From assembly GCF_000495795.1 (NCBI RefSeq), contig NZ_AWGD01000003.1, positions 186,001 through 250,000 of the forward strand: a DNA stretch of 64,000 nucleotides, in the 5' to 3' direction. The notes beneath the pieces are model-generated. The model ran no database searches and was not told the origin of the DNA. It was given only the letters and a program-made list of their open reading frames with translations. Below, piece after piece: positions 1 to 8,529 of this stretch. The position numbers were made by a program, and so were the translations under genes. Origin of the DNA: Asticcacaulis sp. AC460. Lineage in GTDB: Bacteria; Pseudomonadota; Alphaproteobacteria; Caulobacterales; Caulobacteraceae. Position 1 is the stretch's first letter. The number at the start of each line of letters is the position of its first letter.

Positions 1-726
1 TTCCATGAAGACATCGCGTTGTTTGCGGTGGGCGCGCAGGTAACCCTTCCAGCTATAAACGTCTTCTCCGGTCAGGTCGGCAAACTGCGCCAGCTTGGCG
101 TGGAAGTCCTCGTGCTCCGGGTCGATGACCGGATCGGGGCGGTAGGCGGTGACGACACGGCCTTTCCACCCGGAGTCCTTGATGGTCCGGTGGTGTTCGA
201 GGGTATCGGTCGGGCCTTCGGTGGTGGCCAGAAGCTCGATGTTGAAACGGTCGAACAGGGCGCGCGGACGGTAGGCGTCCGTGGCCAGAAGCTCGCCGAT
301 ACGGTCGAAATAGAAGTCGGCATTGTCTTCGCTGAGCTGGACGTCGAAGCCCATGATCTCGCCGAAGACATAGCCCATCCACATCGAGGTGGGGGTGCCG
401 CGGAACAGGTGCTGGTTCTTGGCGAAGATGCGCCAGGCGGCGCGCGGATCGGCGCCCGACGGGCCAGCCTTGGAGCCGACGCCGACATCGTCCAGGTCGA
501 TGCCCTGCGAATACAGCATGCGGTAGATGTAGTGGTCGGGGCTGAGGAACAGGGCGGTGGCGTTTTCGAACGGTTCGTTCAGCGCGAACCAGGACGGGTC
601 GGTATGGCCGTGGGGCGACAGGATCGGAAAGTCCTTGACCAGGGCATACAGTTCGCGGGCGTAGCCGCGTTGCACGGGGTCTGACGAGAACAGACGATCG
701 CCGTGCAGGGAGAGTGGCTTTGTCAT
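1..726 (-). CDS. uxaC: Glucuronate/galacturonate isomerase UxaC, 3' part cut off by the window edge
   Basis: Uronate isomerase catalyses the aldose-ketose isomerisation of D-glucuronate to D-fructuronate and D-galacturonate to D-tagaturonate, the first cytoplasmic step of hexuronate breakdown. The 242 codons visible are the N-terminal half of a protein usually about 470 residues long. Family signatures seen are the metal-binding HGHTDPSWFA stretch near residue 39, the SPDHYIYRML segment and NIELLATTEG. The start is the ATG at 724-726 (MTKPLSLHGDRLF). The gene lies downstream of a LacI-type regulator on the same strand and next to uxaA and a reductase, a complete-looking uronate context. An operator-like 14-mer sits about 75 bases upstream of the start. 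Confidence 0.93.
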   Translation of the reverse strand, partial: MTKPLSLHGDRLFSSDPVQRGYARELYALVKDFPILSPHGHTDPSWFALNEPFENATALFLSPDHYIYRMLYSQGIDLDDVGVGSKAGPSGADPRAAWRIFAKNQHLFRGTPTSMWMGYVFGEIMGFDVQLSEDNADFYFDRIGELLATDAYRPRALFDRFNIELLATTEGPTDTLEHHRTIKDSGWKGRVVTAYRPDPVIDPEHEDFHAKLAQFADLTGEDVYSWKGYLRAHRKQRDVFME

Positions 727-799
727 ATCAATAGCACCAATGGATTCAACGATTTCAGGCGCCTTGTGTTATGTCTGCCTGTGCTCCCGTGGCAAGATA

Positions 800-813
800 G
801 GTAACCGGTGTCA
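800..813. promoter_or_regulatory. Putative LacI-family operator upstream of uxaC
   Basis: GGTAACCGGTGTCA lies upstream of uxaC. It is the exact reverse complement of the 14-mer at 2146-2159 upstream of uxaA and has a palindromic ACCGGT centre, as expected for LacI-family sites with a central CG. That the neighbouring LacI-type protein binds it is inference. Confidence 0.6.
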
Positions 814-910
814 TTCCTTTTTGCAATGGAATTTTTCGACTCAGTCTCAAAAAGTGGGACGACCGTTCCGAAGTGAACGGTTTCAGGTCTAATGGGTTTA
901 TTTGAAAGAT

Positions 911-1975
911 TTATTTCGGCGCCGGGCCGGACGAGCCGCGGATGATCAGCGCCGAGTCGAAAACGAAGCTGGCGCCGGGCCGGGTGTCGGCCGAGGTCAG
1001 CTTTTCCGACGCCATCTTCGCCATGTCGCGGGTCGGCAGGCGCACCGTCGTCAGGGTCGGATTGATGCGCGTGGCGATGGGGGCGTCGTCGAACCCGAGG
1101 ATGGTCAGGTCGTCGGGAATGCGCAGGCCCAGCTCGTAGGCCGCCTTATAGGCGCCGGCGGCCATGTCGTCGTTACAGCCGATGATCGCCGTCGGACGGT
1201 CGGGCCGGTTCAGCATCTTCTGGGCGGCCTCATAGCCGGAATCGAAGCTGTAGTTGCCGGGTTCGACGGTGGAGAAGGTCAGGCCGTGATTGGCCAGGCC
1301 TTTTTCGAAGCCGGCGCGACGTTCGTGGGCCGACGGATAGAGATCGTTGCCGGCGATGAAGCCGATGCGGCGGTGGCCCAGTCCGACGATGTGTTCACCG
1401 GCCTGTTCGCAGCCGACGCGGTCGCGGGATACGACCTGCAAACCGGCGATCGGCGGCTGGACGTCGTTGTTGCGGGCGGTGACGCGGATAAAGGGCACAT
1501 CCAGTTCGTCGAGCAGGTCCAGCAGGCCTTGATCTTCGGCGACCGGCGGCAGGATGATCACGCCCGACAGGCGCTGCAGTTCGACGAAGTCGCGAATCTC
1601 GTCGAGGAAACCTTCGGCCTTCCAGTCGCATGGGTGCACGACCAGTTCGTTACCAGAACCGCGCAGCCCGTCCAGCGCGCCCATCTGCATGTTGACGATA
1701 TATTGGGCGTTGGGGTTGTCGTAGATCAACCCGATCAGGAATGAGCGCCGGAAGGCCAGGCCGCGCGCCTGGGGGTCCGGGCGGAAGCCGACGCGGGCAA
1801 TGATATCGTTGACCAGGTCGCGGGTTTCGCCGCGCACCGATGGCGATTTGTTGATGACGCGCGAGACGGTTTTTTTCGACACCTGGGCCAGGCTGGCGAC
1901 ATCGTTGATCGTCGCCTTCTTACGGCGTTTCAGGAAATCTTCTACGGGGTCGGCGCTTATACGGTCATCAGTCAT
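911..1975 (-). CDS. LacI-family transcriptional regulator, probably of hexuronate catabolism
   Basis: This is a 354-residue LacI/GalR-type repressor. The N-terminal helix-turn-helix reads ATINDVASLAQVSKKTVSRV (about residues 20-40), followed by a periplasmic-binding-like effector domain (SFLIGLIYDN..., GFDDAPIATRINPTLTTVR) through to the C-terminus. I chose the ATG at 1975; an in-frame upstream ATG at 2035 would add 20 unstructured residues, and neither has a strong ribosome site. It is divergent from uxaA and upstream of uxaC, and identical operator-like 14-mers lie before both enzyme genes. By context it should sense a uronate or uronate-derived sugar acid. The exact ligand cannot be read from the sequence. 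Confidence 0.9.
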   Translation of the reverse strand: MTDDRISADPVEDFLKRRKKATINDVASLAQVSKKTVSRVINKSPSVRGETRDLVNDIIARVGFRPDPQARGLAFRRSFLIGLIYDNPNAQYIVNMQMGALDGLRGSGNELVVHPCDWKAEGFLDEIRDFVELQRLSGVIILPPVAEDQGLLDLLDELDVPFIRVTARNNDVQPPIAGLQVVSRDRVGCEQAGEHIVGLGHRRIGFIAGNDLYPSAHERRAGFEKGLANHGLTFSTVEPGNYSFDSGYEAAQKMLNRPDRPTAIIGCNDDMAAGAYKAAYELGLRIPDDLTILGFDDAPIATRINPTLTTVRLPTRDMAKMASEKLTSADTRPGASFVFDSALIIRGSSGPAPK

Positions 1976-2145
1976 CAGGTCGCCGGGGTCTTGTCCTGAG
2001 CTTAGCGGCGTGCGGGGCTGCGAGGGACGGGTCATGCGAATCGCTCTGTGCTATCGATATTCGCAGAATTCGCAAAGAGGTGCGTACGCGCCCTTGCGCC
2101 GTTTATTTTCCCCGGCATATTGCCTGTACCCCCGGCTTTATCTAA

Positions 2146-2159
2146 TGACACCGGTTACC
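2146..2159. promoter_or_regulatory. Putative LacI-family operator upstream of uxaA
   Basis: TGACACCGGTTACC lies in the divergent regulator/uxaA promoter region, 63 bases before the uxaA start. It matches, in inverted orientation, all 14 bases of the site before uxaC at 800-813. It could serve both uxaA induction and regulator autocontrol. Confidence 0.6.
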
Positions 2160-2221
2160 ATATAAGAAATGCCCGCGGTTTGCACGCGTTTTTGCAAAGT
2201 GTAGTTTTTGGGGAGTGAATT

Positions 2222-3748
2222 ATGGCCGACGATCAGTCGGGTTGCGCCGGTTTGGGCGCCCGTGATGCTGCGCGTCCCGGTATCCTGCGTGTCCACGAAA
2301 ACGACCATGTTGCGGTGGCTTTGGGCGACCTCGTCGCCGGCGAAACCGTCACGACCGGCGGAGTGTCGGTCACCCTGACCACGGATGTGCCTAAGGGCCA
2401 CAAGATCGCCCTGTACGACATTCCGGCCTGCCAGGCGGTGCTGAAGTTCGGCTTCGTAATCGGGCGGGCGACCCAGGCGATCGCCGCCGGTGAGCACATT
2501 CATAGTCATAACCTGGCCACGGCTTTGTCGGGGGTGGAAGACTACAGTTATGAGCCGGTTCCTGTGGCGCAACCGTTGGTGCCGTCCGGGCAGTTCCTGG
2601 GATATCGCCGCAGCGATGGCAAGGTCGGTATCCGCAACGAAATCTGGATCCTGTGCACGGTCGGCTGTGTGGCGCGGACTTCGGAGCGGCTGGCGCGGGT
2701 GGCGTCGGAGCGGTTCAAGGGCCGTATCGATGGCGTCCATGCCCTGACCCATCCGCTGGGCTGTTCGCAGTTGGGGGACGACCTCGATCATACGCGCAAG
2801 CTGATCGCGGCCCTGGCCATGCATCCCAATGCTGGCGGCGTGCTGATCGTCGGTCTGGGCTGCGAGAACAACCAGTTGTCGGCGCTGTTGAAAGAGGTCG
2901 AGCGTCCGGAGGATCGGCTGAAATACTTCGCCGCCCAGATGGTCGAGGACGAGACCGAGACCGGTTTGGAGGCTTTGGAGGCGTTGGTGGCCGTCGTGGA
3001 AAAAGACGTGCGCGAACCGTGTGAGTTGTCGGACCTGGCCATCGGGGTCAAGTGCGGCGGGTCCGACGGTTTCTCCGGGCTGACCGCCAATCCGCTGGTC
3101 GGCAAGGTGGCGGACCGTGTCGCCTTTGCCGGCGGCCAGGCGATCATGACCGAGATTCCCGAAATCTTCGGCGCCGAGCGCATTCTGATGGGCCGCGCCA
3201 AGAACGAAGCCGTGTTCGACGGCGTGGTGTCGGTGGTCAACGACTTCAAGCAGTATTTCCTCGACCACAATCAGCCGGTGTTCGAAAACCCGTCGCCGGG
3301 CAACAAGGCCGGAGGGATTACGACCCTGGAAGAAAAGTCGCTGGGGGCTGTGCAGAAGGGCGGGACCTCGCCGTTGAACGAGGTTTTACGCTATGGCGAA
3401 CGCGCCCACGAAAAGGGGCTTAGCCTGCTGGAAGCGCCCGGCAATGACGCGGTGTCGTCGACGGCTCTGACGGCGGCCGGCGCAGTGATCGTGCTGTTCA
3501 CCACGGGGCGCGGCACGCCGCTGGGATTCCCGGCGCCGACCCTGAAGATCGCGTCAAACTCGGCATTGGCGCAGAAGAAGCCGCACTGGATCGATTTCGA
3601 TGCCGGCCAGGTGCTCAATGACGGATTGGACGTCACGACGGATTCGCTGATGGATTTGATCTTGCGTACCGCCTCGGGCCAGCCTAGCTGCAACGAGAAG
3701 AACGACGAGCGCGAAATCGCCATCTGGAAGAACGGAGTCACCCTGTGA
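2222..3748 (+). CDS. uxaA: Altronate dehydratase UxaA
   Basis: Altronate dehydratase removes water from D-altronate to give 2-keto-3-deoxygluconate. The protein is 508 residues, the usual size. It starts with a SAF-like N-terminal domain (about residues 15-95: ILRVHENDHVAVALGDLVAG), then the large catalytic part with conserved HPLGCSQLGDD, VGLGCENNQ, KCGGSDGFSG and GNKAGGITTLEEKSLG. The ATG at 2222 follows GGGGAG with good spacing. The stop overlaps the GTG start of the downstream reductase by four bases, so the two are translationally coupled. The upstream 14-mer suggests control by the divergent LacI-type protein. Confidence 0.93.
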   Translation: MADDQSGCAGLGARDAARPGILRVHENDHVAVALGDLVAGETVTTGGVSVTLTTDVPKGHKIALYDIPACQAVLKFGFVIGRATQAIAAGEHIHSHNLATALSGVEDYSYEPVPVAQPLVPSGQFLGYRRSDGKVGIRNEIWILCTVGCVARTSERLARVASERFKGRIDGVHALTHPLGCSQLGDDLDHTRKLIAALAMHPNAGGVLIVGLGCENNQLSALLKEVERPEDRLKYFAAQMVEDETETGLEALEALVAVVEKDVREPCELSDLAIGVKCGGSDGFSGLTANPLVGKVADRVAFAGGQAIMTEIPEIFGAERILMGRAKNEAVFDGVVSVVNDFKQYFLDHNQPVFENPSPGNKAGGITTLEEKSLGAVQKGGTSPLNEVLRYGERAHEKGLSLLEAPGNDAVSSTALTAAGAVIVLFTTGRGTPLGFPAPTLKIASNSALAQKKPHWIDFDAGQVLNDGLDVTTDSLMDLILRTASGQPSCNEKNDEREIAIWKNGVTL

Positions 3749-5196
3749 AGTTATCTCTTGCCACCCTTTCGGACGCGAAGGCCGACAAGCCAGCCTATGA
3801 TCCCGCGACCCTGGCCATTGGCGTCGTCCATTTCGGTCCCGGCGCGTTTCACCGGGCGCATCAGGCGGCCTATCTCGATGCTTTGGCGGCGACGGACCCG
3901 CGCTGGGGTATCTGCGGCGTGTCGCTGCATTCGACCGGCGTGCGCGATGCTTTGAACCCGCAGGATGGGTTGTATACCCTGGCGACCCTGGACGAGCAGA
4001 TCGGCTATCGGGTGATCGGGTCGATCCGCGAAGTGCTGGTCGGGCCGGAAAACCCCGAAGCCGTGTTCGAACGCCTGCTGGGCTGCGGCATTGTCACCTC
4101 GACCGTGACGGAGAAGGGCTATTGCCTGCATGCCGATGGCGCGCTCGATTTCGGTCATGCGGATATCGTCCATGACCTGGCCCATCCGCACGCGCCGAAG
4201 TCGTTTATCGGCTATGTCGTCGAAGGGTTGCGCCGCCGCCGTGAGGCCGGATTGGCGCCGTTCGTGCTGATCCCGTGCGATAACCTGCCCAACAATGGCC
4301 GCCGGTTGAAAGGCGCCGTGGTGGCGTTCGCGGCGCGGTTTGACACTGGTTTTGCCGACTGGATCGAGGCCGGCCTGGCCTGTCCGTGTACGATGGTGGA
4401 TTCGATTACGCCGGCGACCGACGATGCCTTGCGCACGCGTGTGGCGGACGCCATCATCTTGGCAGATGCCTGGCCGATCCAGCGCGAAGCCTTTACCCAG
4501 TGGGTGATCGAGGACCATGTCCACGATGGCGGCCCGGACTGGGCGTCGGTGGGCGTGACCCTGACCGACAATGTCCCGGCCTATGAACGCGCCAAGCTGC
4601 GGTTATTGAACGGCCCGCATTCGACCCTGGCCTATGCCGGTCTGCACAAGGGCTATGAGACGGTATCGGAGGCGATGGCTGATCCGGAGCTCTCGGGTCT
4701 GGTGCGCGACCTGATGCTGAAGGACGTGGTGCCGCTGCTGGAGACGCCGAAAGGCATGGACCTGCCGGGCTATTGCGAGGCCATCCTGAAGCGCTTCCGT
4801 AATCCGGCCATCCGGCACCTGTTGTCGCAGATCGCCTGGGACGGTTCGCAGAAACTGCCGATCCGGATTCTGAGTTCGTTGCAGGAGGCTCTGGCGCGCG
4901 GGAACGACATTTCGCGGCTGGCGGTGCCTCTGGCGGCGTGGATGCGATTTGTGCGTACGAAGGCCGTTACAGGTGAGGCGATCACAGACCCGCTGGCGGG
5001 TGAGTTGATCGCGCTGGGCAAGGGTTTGGCCGATAGCCGCGCCGATGTGGCGGCGTTCCTGGCCGTGCGGGCGGTGTTCCCGGAAAGCCTGGCGGGGAAT
5101 GCTGTGTTTGTGACGGCTGTCGAGGCGGCTTACGAGCGGCTTCTGTCCGCCGAAAGCGTTGCAGCGTACCCCCCTCTGTCCCCGTTCTTGACGTGA
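3745..5196 (+). CDS. uxuB: Mannitol dehydrogenase-family oxidoreductase (fructuronate/tagaturonate reductase)
   Basis: NAD-dependent polyol dehydrogenase-family enzyme of 483 residues. The N-terminal motif GVVHFGPGAFHRAHQAAYLDAL (about residues 28-49) is the Rossmann/family signature. PCDNLPNNG, VDSITPATDD and the C-terminal domain with LLNGPHSTLAYAG are also typical of UxuB and mannitol 2-dehydrogenase. It starts with GTG and overlaps uxaA by four bases. UxuB-type enzymes make mannonate from fructuronate. Its pairing with altronate dehydratase means tagaturonate reduction to altronate is equally plausible, so substrate specificity is open. Confidence 0.85.
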   Translation: MKLSLATLSDAKADKPAYDPATLAIGVVHFGPGAFHRAHQAAYLDALAATDPRWGICGVSLHSTGVRDALNPQDGLYTLATLDEQIGYRVIGSIREVLVGPENPEAVFERLLGCGIVTSTVTEKGYCLHADGALDFGHADIVHDLAHPHAPKSFIGYVVEGLRRRREAGLAPFVLIPCDNLPNNGRRLKGAVVAFAARFDTGFADWIEAGLACPCTMVDSITPATDDALRTRVADAIILADAWPIQREAFTQWVIEDHVHDGGPDWASVGVTLTDNVPAYERAKLRLLNGPHSTLAYAGLHKGYETVSEAMADPELSGLVRDLMLKDVVPLLETPKGMDLPGYCEAILKRFRNPAIRHLLSQIAWDGSQKLPIRILSSLQEALARGNDISRLAVPLAAWMRFVRTKAVTGEAITDPLAGELIALGKGLADSRADVAAFLAVRAVFPESLAGNAVFVTAVEAAYERLLSAESVAAYPPLSPFLT

Positions 5197-5255
5197 AGAG
5201 GTAATATTTGGGTCACCTGGCGTCGCCGCTGGCGTAATTGGCGCTTTGGGTCAGG

Positions 5256-6842
5256 TCAGGTTCCCTGCTGAATGAAGGGCACCTTGGAAAACAGTTCGCG
5301 TTCCTCGCTGCGTGGGTCCAGCGCCAGTTGCGGCGCCAGGTCCATCAGCATGGTTTCGCGCCCCGCCATCGTGTACGGCCGCCATTGCGGCAGGGCCAGG
5401 GTTTGCGGCGAACCCGTCTTGGCAAACGCGATGAAGGCGTCGCTGAACAGGTCGGCCATGCGGCGAGCGTCGTCGCTGTCAGTGGTGATGCTGTCGGACA
5501 CCGACGTGGTGCGGAAAACCAGTGGAATGTCGATCGTATGCGGCGCGCCATGCTTGCCGCCGTCCTTCGGCGACTTCCAGTCGGCCTGGTAGGCGTAGGT
5601 GACGGCCCCGGCTTTGGCCCGGGCTTCCAGTTCCTCGACGGCGCCGCGCCACGACCGTCCGGCCGTGGTGGCGGCAAAGAAGACGTCGGACGCAGACATG
5701 TCTGGATAGAGCCGGCGATAGGTTTCGATGACGAGGTAAGGGTCGATATCGACGCGGTATTGCGGCGGCAGCTTCGCCGGCAGTTCATCCCAGCTCAGTT
5801 CGAAATTGTGCGGATCACCGCCGAGGAAGGCGCGCGTTTCGTCGTGGGCATTGCCGATCATCATCGGAATGTCGTGCGACTGGGAAGGCGCATCGGGCCA
5901 GAACGGGTGGCGGAACAGCACGGTCTCATCCAGCGCCGGGCCCATATAGACGCCGCCGGAGCCGATGACCGGGTCTTTGGCCTTCAAGGCGGCGACGAGG
6001 TCTTCTTTCGGCAGGGTCTGCACCCTGGCCAGGCCGTCAGCATCGGGTTTCAAGTTCAGCATGTCCAGGAAGGCGGTGGCGCGCAGGGTGGCGTTGCCCG
6101 GGCCTGAGGCCGTGACCTGTTGGCCGCTCATGGTGGCGGCGCGATGGAACAGGCCCTTGGCCGAGGGCGTGGCCATCATGGTGGCGATCTTGGCGCCGCC
6201 GCCGGACTGGCCGAACACCATGACCTGGTTGGGATCGCCCCCGAACTTGCGGATATTGTCGCGCACCCATTCCAGTGCCAGGTGCAGGTCCAGCTGGCCG
6301 CAATTGCCGGAATATTTCAGGGTTTCGCCGAGGCCGAGCTGACGTTCCAGGCGAGCCAGATACAGGTAGCCAAAGGCATTGAGACGGTGATTGACGGTGA
6401 CCACCACGACATCGCCACGCAGCGCCAGATTGGTGCCGTCATAGAGCGGGCTGCCGCCCGAGCCGTTGGCATAGGCGCCGCCGTGGATGTAAAACATCAC
6501 CGGCCGGGCCTTTTTGGTATTGGCTTCCGGCGTCCAGATGTTGAGGAACAGGCAGTCTTCGCTTTGGCCGTAAGGGTCCGGCGTGCTGCCCTGGGGCGAG
6601 GCGGGACCATAAGCCACGGCTGCAAATGGCTTGGTCCAGGGTTGCGGTTTCACCGGTGGCTGGAAGCGTTTGGCGACGCCGTAGCGCAGGCCAAGATAGA
6701 CGCTGACCCCGTCCTTCACCTGGCCGGTGACCGGTCCGGCGGTGGTTTCAACGCGCGAGACGGTGGATTTTGCTGACACCGGTGTCACGGCCGCGGCCGC
6801 AGCGAGGGCGGTCAGGCCGGTAAGGGCGTGGCGGCGGTTCAT
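5256..6842 (-). CDS. Type-B carboxylesterase, exported
   Basis: This is a 528-residue alpha/beta-hydrolase of the carboxylesterase B (para-nitrobenzyl esterase) family. A signal sequence MNRRHALTGLTALAAAAAV with paired arginines suggests export, perhaps by Tat. Family motifs are SEDCLFLNIW, the oxyanion region YIHGGAYANG, the nucleophile elbow VFGQSGGGAK, and the late His in GAPHTIDIPLVF. The natural ester substrate is unknown. It is convergent with the reductase gene and divergent from moaA. Nothing ties it to either pathway, although esterases beside uronate genes could de-esterify plant polysaccharide fragments. Confidence 0.88.
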   Translation of the reverse strand: MNRRHALTGLTALAAAAAVTPVSAKSTVSRVETTAGPVTGQVKDGVSVYLGLRYGVAKRFQPPVKPQPWTKPFAAVAYGPASPQGSTPDPYGQSEDCLFLNIWTPEANTKKARPVMFYIHGGAYANGSGGSPLYDGTNLALRGDVVVVTVNHRLNAFGYLYLARLERQLGLGETLKYSGNCGQLDLHLALEWVRDNIRKFGGDPNQVMVFGQSGGGAKIATMMATPSAKGLFHRAATMSGQQVTASGPGNATLRATAFLDMLNLKPDADGLARVQTLPKEDLVAALKAKDPVIGSGGVYMGPALDETVLFRHPFWPDAPSQSHDIPMMIGNAHDETRAFLGGDPHNFELSWDELPAKLPPQYRVDIDPYLVIETYRRLYPDMSASDVFFAATTAGRSWRGAVEELEARAKAGAVTYAYQADWKSPKDGGKHGAPHTIDIPLVFRTTSVSDSITTDSDDARRMADLFSDAFIAFAKTGSPQTLALPQWRPYTMAGRETMLMDLAPQLALDPRSEERELFSKVPFIQQGT

Positions 6843-6937
6843 GGAAAGCGTCCCTGCTGGCAGATGGTTTTGGATTAAACTAAAGCCAAATCAGGGTTTT
6901 GTCTTGAGATAATCGCGTCACACGACTAGGTTTGGGT

Positions 6938-7957
6938 ATGACTTCGCCAGCGCCCCTTATCGACGGTTTTGGCCGCCGCCTCAGCTATGTCCGGCTGTCG
7001 GTGACGGACCGCTGCGACCTGCGCTGCACCTACTGCATGAGCGAGACCCAGACCTTCCTGCCGCGCAAGGACCTGCTGAGCTGGGAAGAAATGGAGCGGC
7101 TGAGCCGGTTTTTGATTGCTAGCGGGGTCGACAAGCTGCGCATCACCGGCGGGGAACCCCTTGTTCGCAAAGGGGTTTTGGATTTTATCGCGCGGCTGGG
7201 CGAAGAGGTGCATGCGGGCCGGCTGAAGGAACTGACGCTTACGACGAATGGTACGCTGTTGGAGGGTGCGGCGCCGGCTTTGGCGGCGGCGGGGATCAAG
7301 CGCATCAATGTGTCGTGCGATAGTTTGAGGCCGGAAGTGTTCCGGCGGATTACCCGCGGCGGCGACCTCGGCAAGGTTTTGACAGGTATAGAAGCTGCGC
7401 AAAATCAAGGGATTAAGGTCAAGCTGAATGTTGTGGCCCTGGCCCAGGACAACCGCGAAGACCTGCCCGATATCATCCGGTTTGCCCATGAACGCGGCAT
7501 GGATGTGTCGCTGATCGAGACCATGCCGCTGGGCGATATTGAGGGCCGTGAGGCGCAATTTGTGTCCCTGGGCGAGGTTCTGGACACACTTCGCAGTTAC
7601 TGGAAGTGTGAGCCGACAATGGAGACCACGGCCGGGCCGTCGCGCTATTATCGCATAGAAGAGACCGGCGGGCGGCTGGGGCTGATCACGCCGCTGTCGC
7701 ACAACTTTTGCGACACCTGCAATCGCGTTCGCATCACCTGCACGGGTCAGCTGTATATGTGCCTGGGCCAGGATGATCATGTCGACCTGCGTGCACCCTT
7801 GCGCGACGATCCGAGCGATGCCGGGTTGGCGGAAGCGTTGCAGCGGGCGCTGGCGCACAAGCCGCGCGCCCACGATTTTTACATCAACTCCCATGCCTTG
7901 CCGCCGATCGAACGGAGCCACCGTCCGGCGCGCACCATGTCCGTGACCGGGGGATAG
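6938..7957 (+). CDS. moaA: GTP 3',8-cyclase MoaA
   Basis: MoaA is a radical-SAM enzyme that starts molybdenum cofactor synthesis by converting GTP to 3',8-cyclo-GTP. The protein is 339 residues. The N-terminal radical-SAM cysteines are in DRCDLRCTYCMSE (about residues 25-37), the SAM-binding GGEP is in RITGGEPLVRKGVLDF, and the C-terminal second cluster cysteines are in HNFCDTCNRVRITCTGQLYMCLG. The ATG at 6938 follows an AGG. A TTG six bases upstream is possible but less likely. It is the first gene of a tightly packed operon with moaB, moeA and a kinase/phosphatase gene. Confidence 0.95.
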   Translation: MTSPAPLIDGFGRRLSYVRLSVTDRCDLRCTYCMSETQTFLPRKDLLSWEEMERLSRFLIASGVDKLRITGGEPLVRKGVLDFIARLGEEVHAGRLKELTLTTNGTLLEGAAPALAAAGIKRINVSCDSLRPEVFRRITRGGDLGKVLTGIEAAQNQGIKVKLNVVALAQDNREDLPDIIRFAHERGMDVSLIETMPLGDIEGREAQFVSLGEVLDTLRSYWKCEPTMETTAGPSRYYRIEETGGRLGLITPLSHNFCDTCNRVRITCTGQLYMCLGQDDHVDLRAPLRDDPSDAGLAEALQRALAHKPRAHDFYINSHALPPIERSHRPARTMSVTGG

Positions 7958-7958
7958 A

Positions 7959-8528
7959 ATGGCCGATATCGCTGAAGATGACCTGAAATGGCTGGGCGGA
8001 GGGCGCATCAATGGCGACCGGCCGTTCAAACAGGTCAGTATCGCCGTGCTGACCGTGTCCGACACCCGCGATGAGGAAAGCGACACTTCGGGCGACATCC
8101 TGGCCAAACGCATCGAAGCCGCCGGCCACCATGTCGCGGCGCGTGAGATCGTCCGCGACGATGTCGAGAAGATCCGCACGGTGGTAAAAAACTGGACCAA
8201 TTCCGGCGAGGTCGACGCCATCATCTCGACCGGCGGCACGGGCATCACTGGCCGCGACGTCACGCCGGAAGCCATCGAACCGCTGATGTCCAAGAAGATC
8301 GATGGGTTTTCGACCATCTTCCATATGCTCAGCTATCAGACGGTCGGCCTGTCGACCCTGCAGTCGCGGGCGACCGCCGGCATTGTGGATGGCGTCTTCG
8401 TCTTCTGCCTGCCGGGCTCGAATGGCGCGGTCAAGGACGGTTGGGACAAGGTCATCCGCTGGCAGCTCGATTCCCGCCATGGTCCGTGCAACATGGTCGA
8501 GCTGATGTCACGCCTGAACGAGCGATGA
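7959..8528 (+). CDS. moaB: Molybdenum cofactor biosynthesis protein MoaB
   Basis: MoaB/MogA-fold protein of 189 residues that adenylylates molybdopterin or supports that step. The MoCF-binding signature TGGTGITGRDVTPEAIEPL (around residue 90) and the LPGSNGAVKDGWDKVI segment are characteristic. The gene starts one base after the moaA stop and ends just before moeA, so all three are co-transcribed and probably translationally coupled. Confidence 0.92.
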   Translation: MADIAEDDLKWLGGGRINGDRPFKQVSIAVLTVSDTRDEESDTSGDILAKRIEAAGHHVAAREIVRDDVEKIRTVVKNWTNSGEVDAIISTGGTGITGRDVTPEAIEPLMSKKIDGFSTIFHMLSYQTVGLSTLQSRATAGIVDGVFVFCLPGSNGAVKDGWDKVIRWQLDSRHGPCNMVELMSRLNER

Positions 8529-8529
8529 C

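Noticed and set aside
2138-3268. A 376-codon minus-strand frame opposite uxaA
   Set aside because: uxaA is strongly supported by family motifs and coupling to the next gene; the opposite frame has no similarity.
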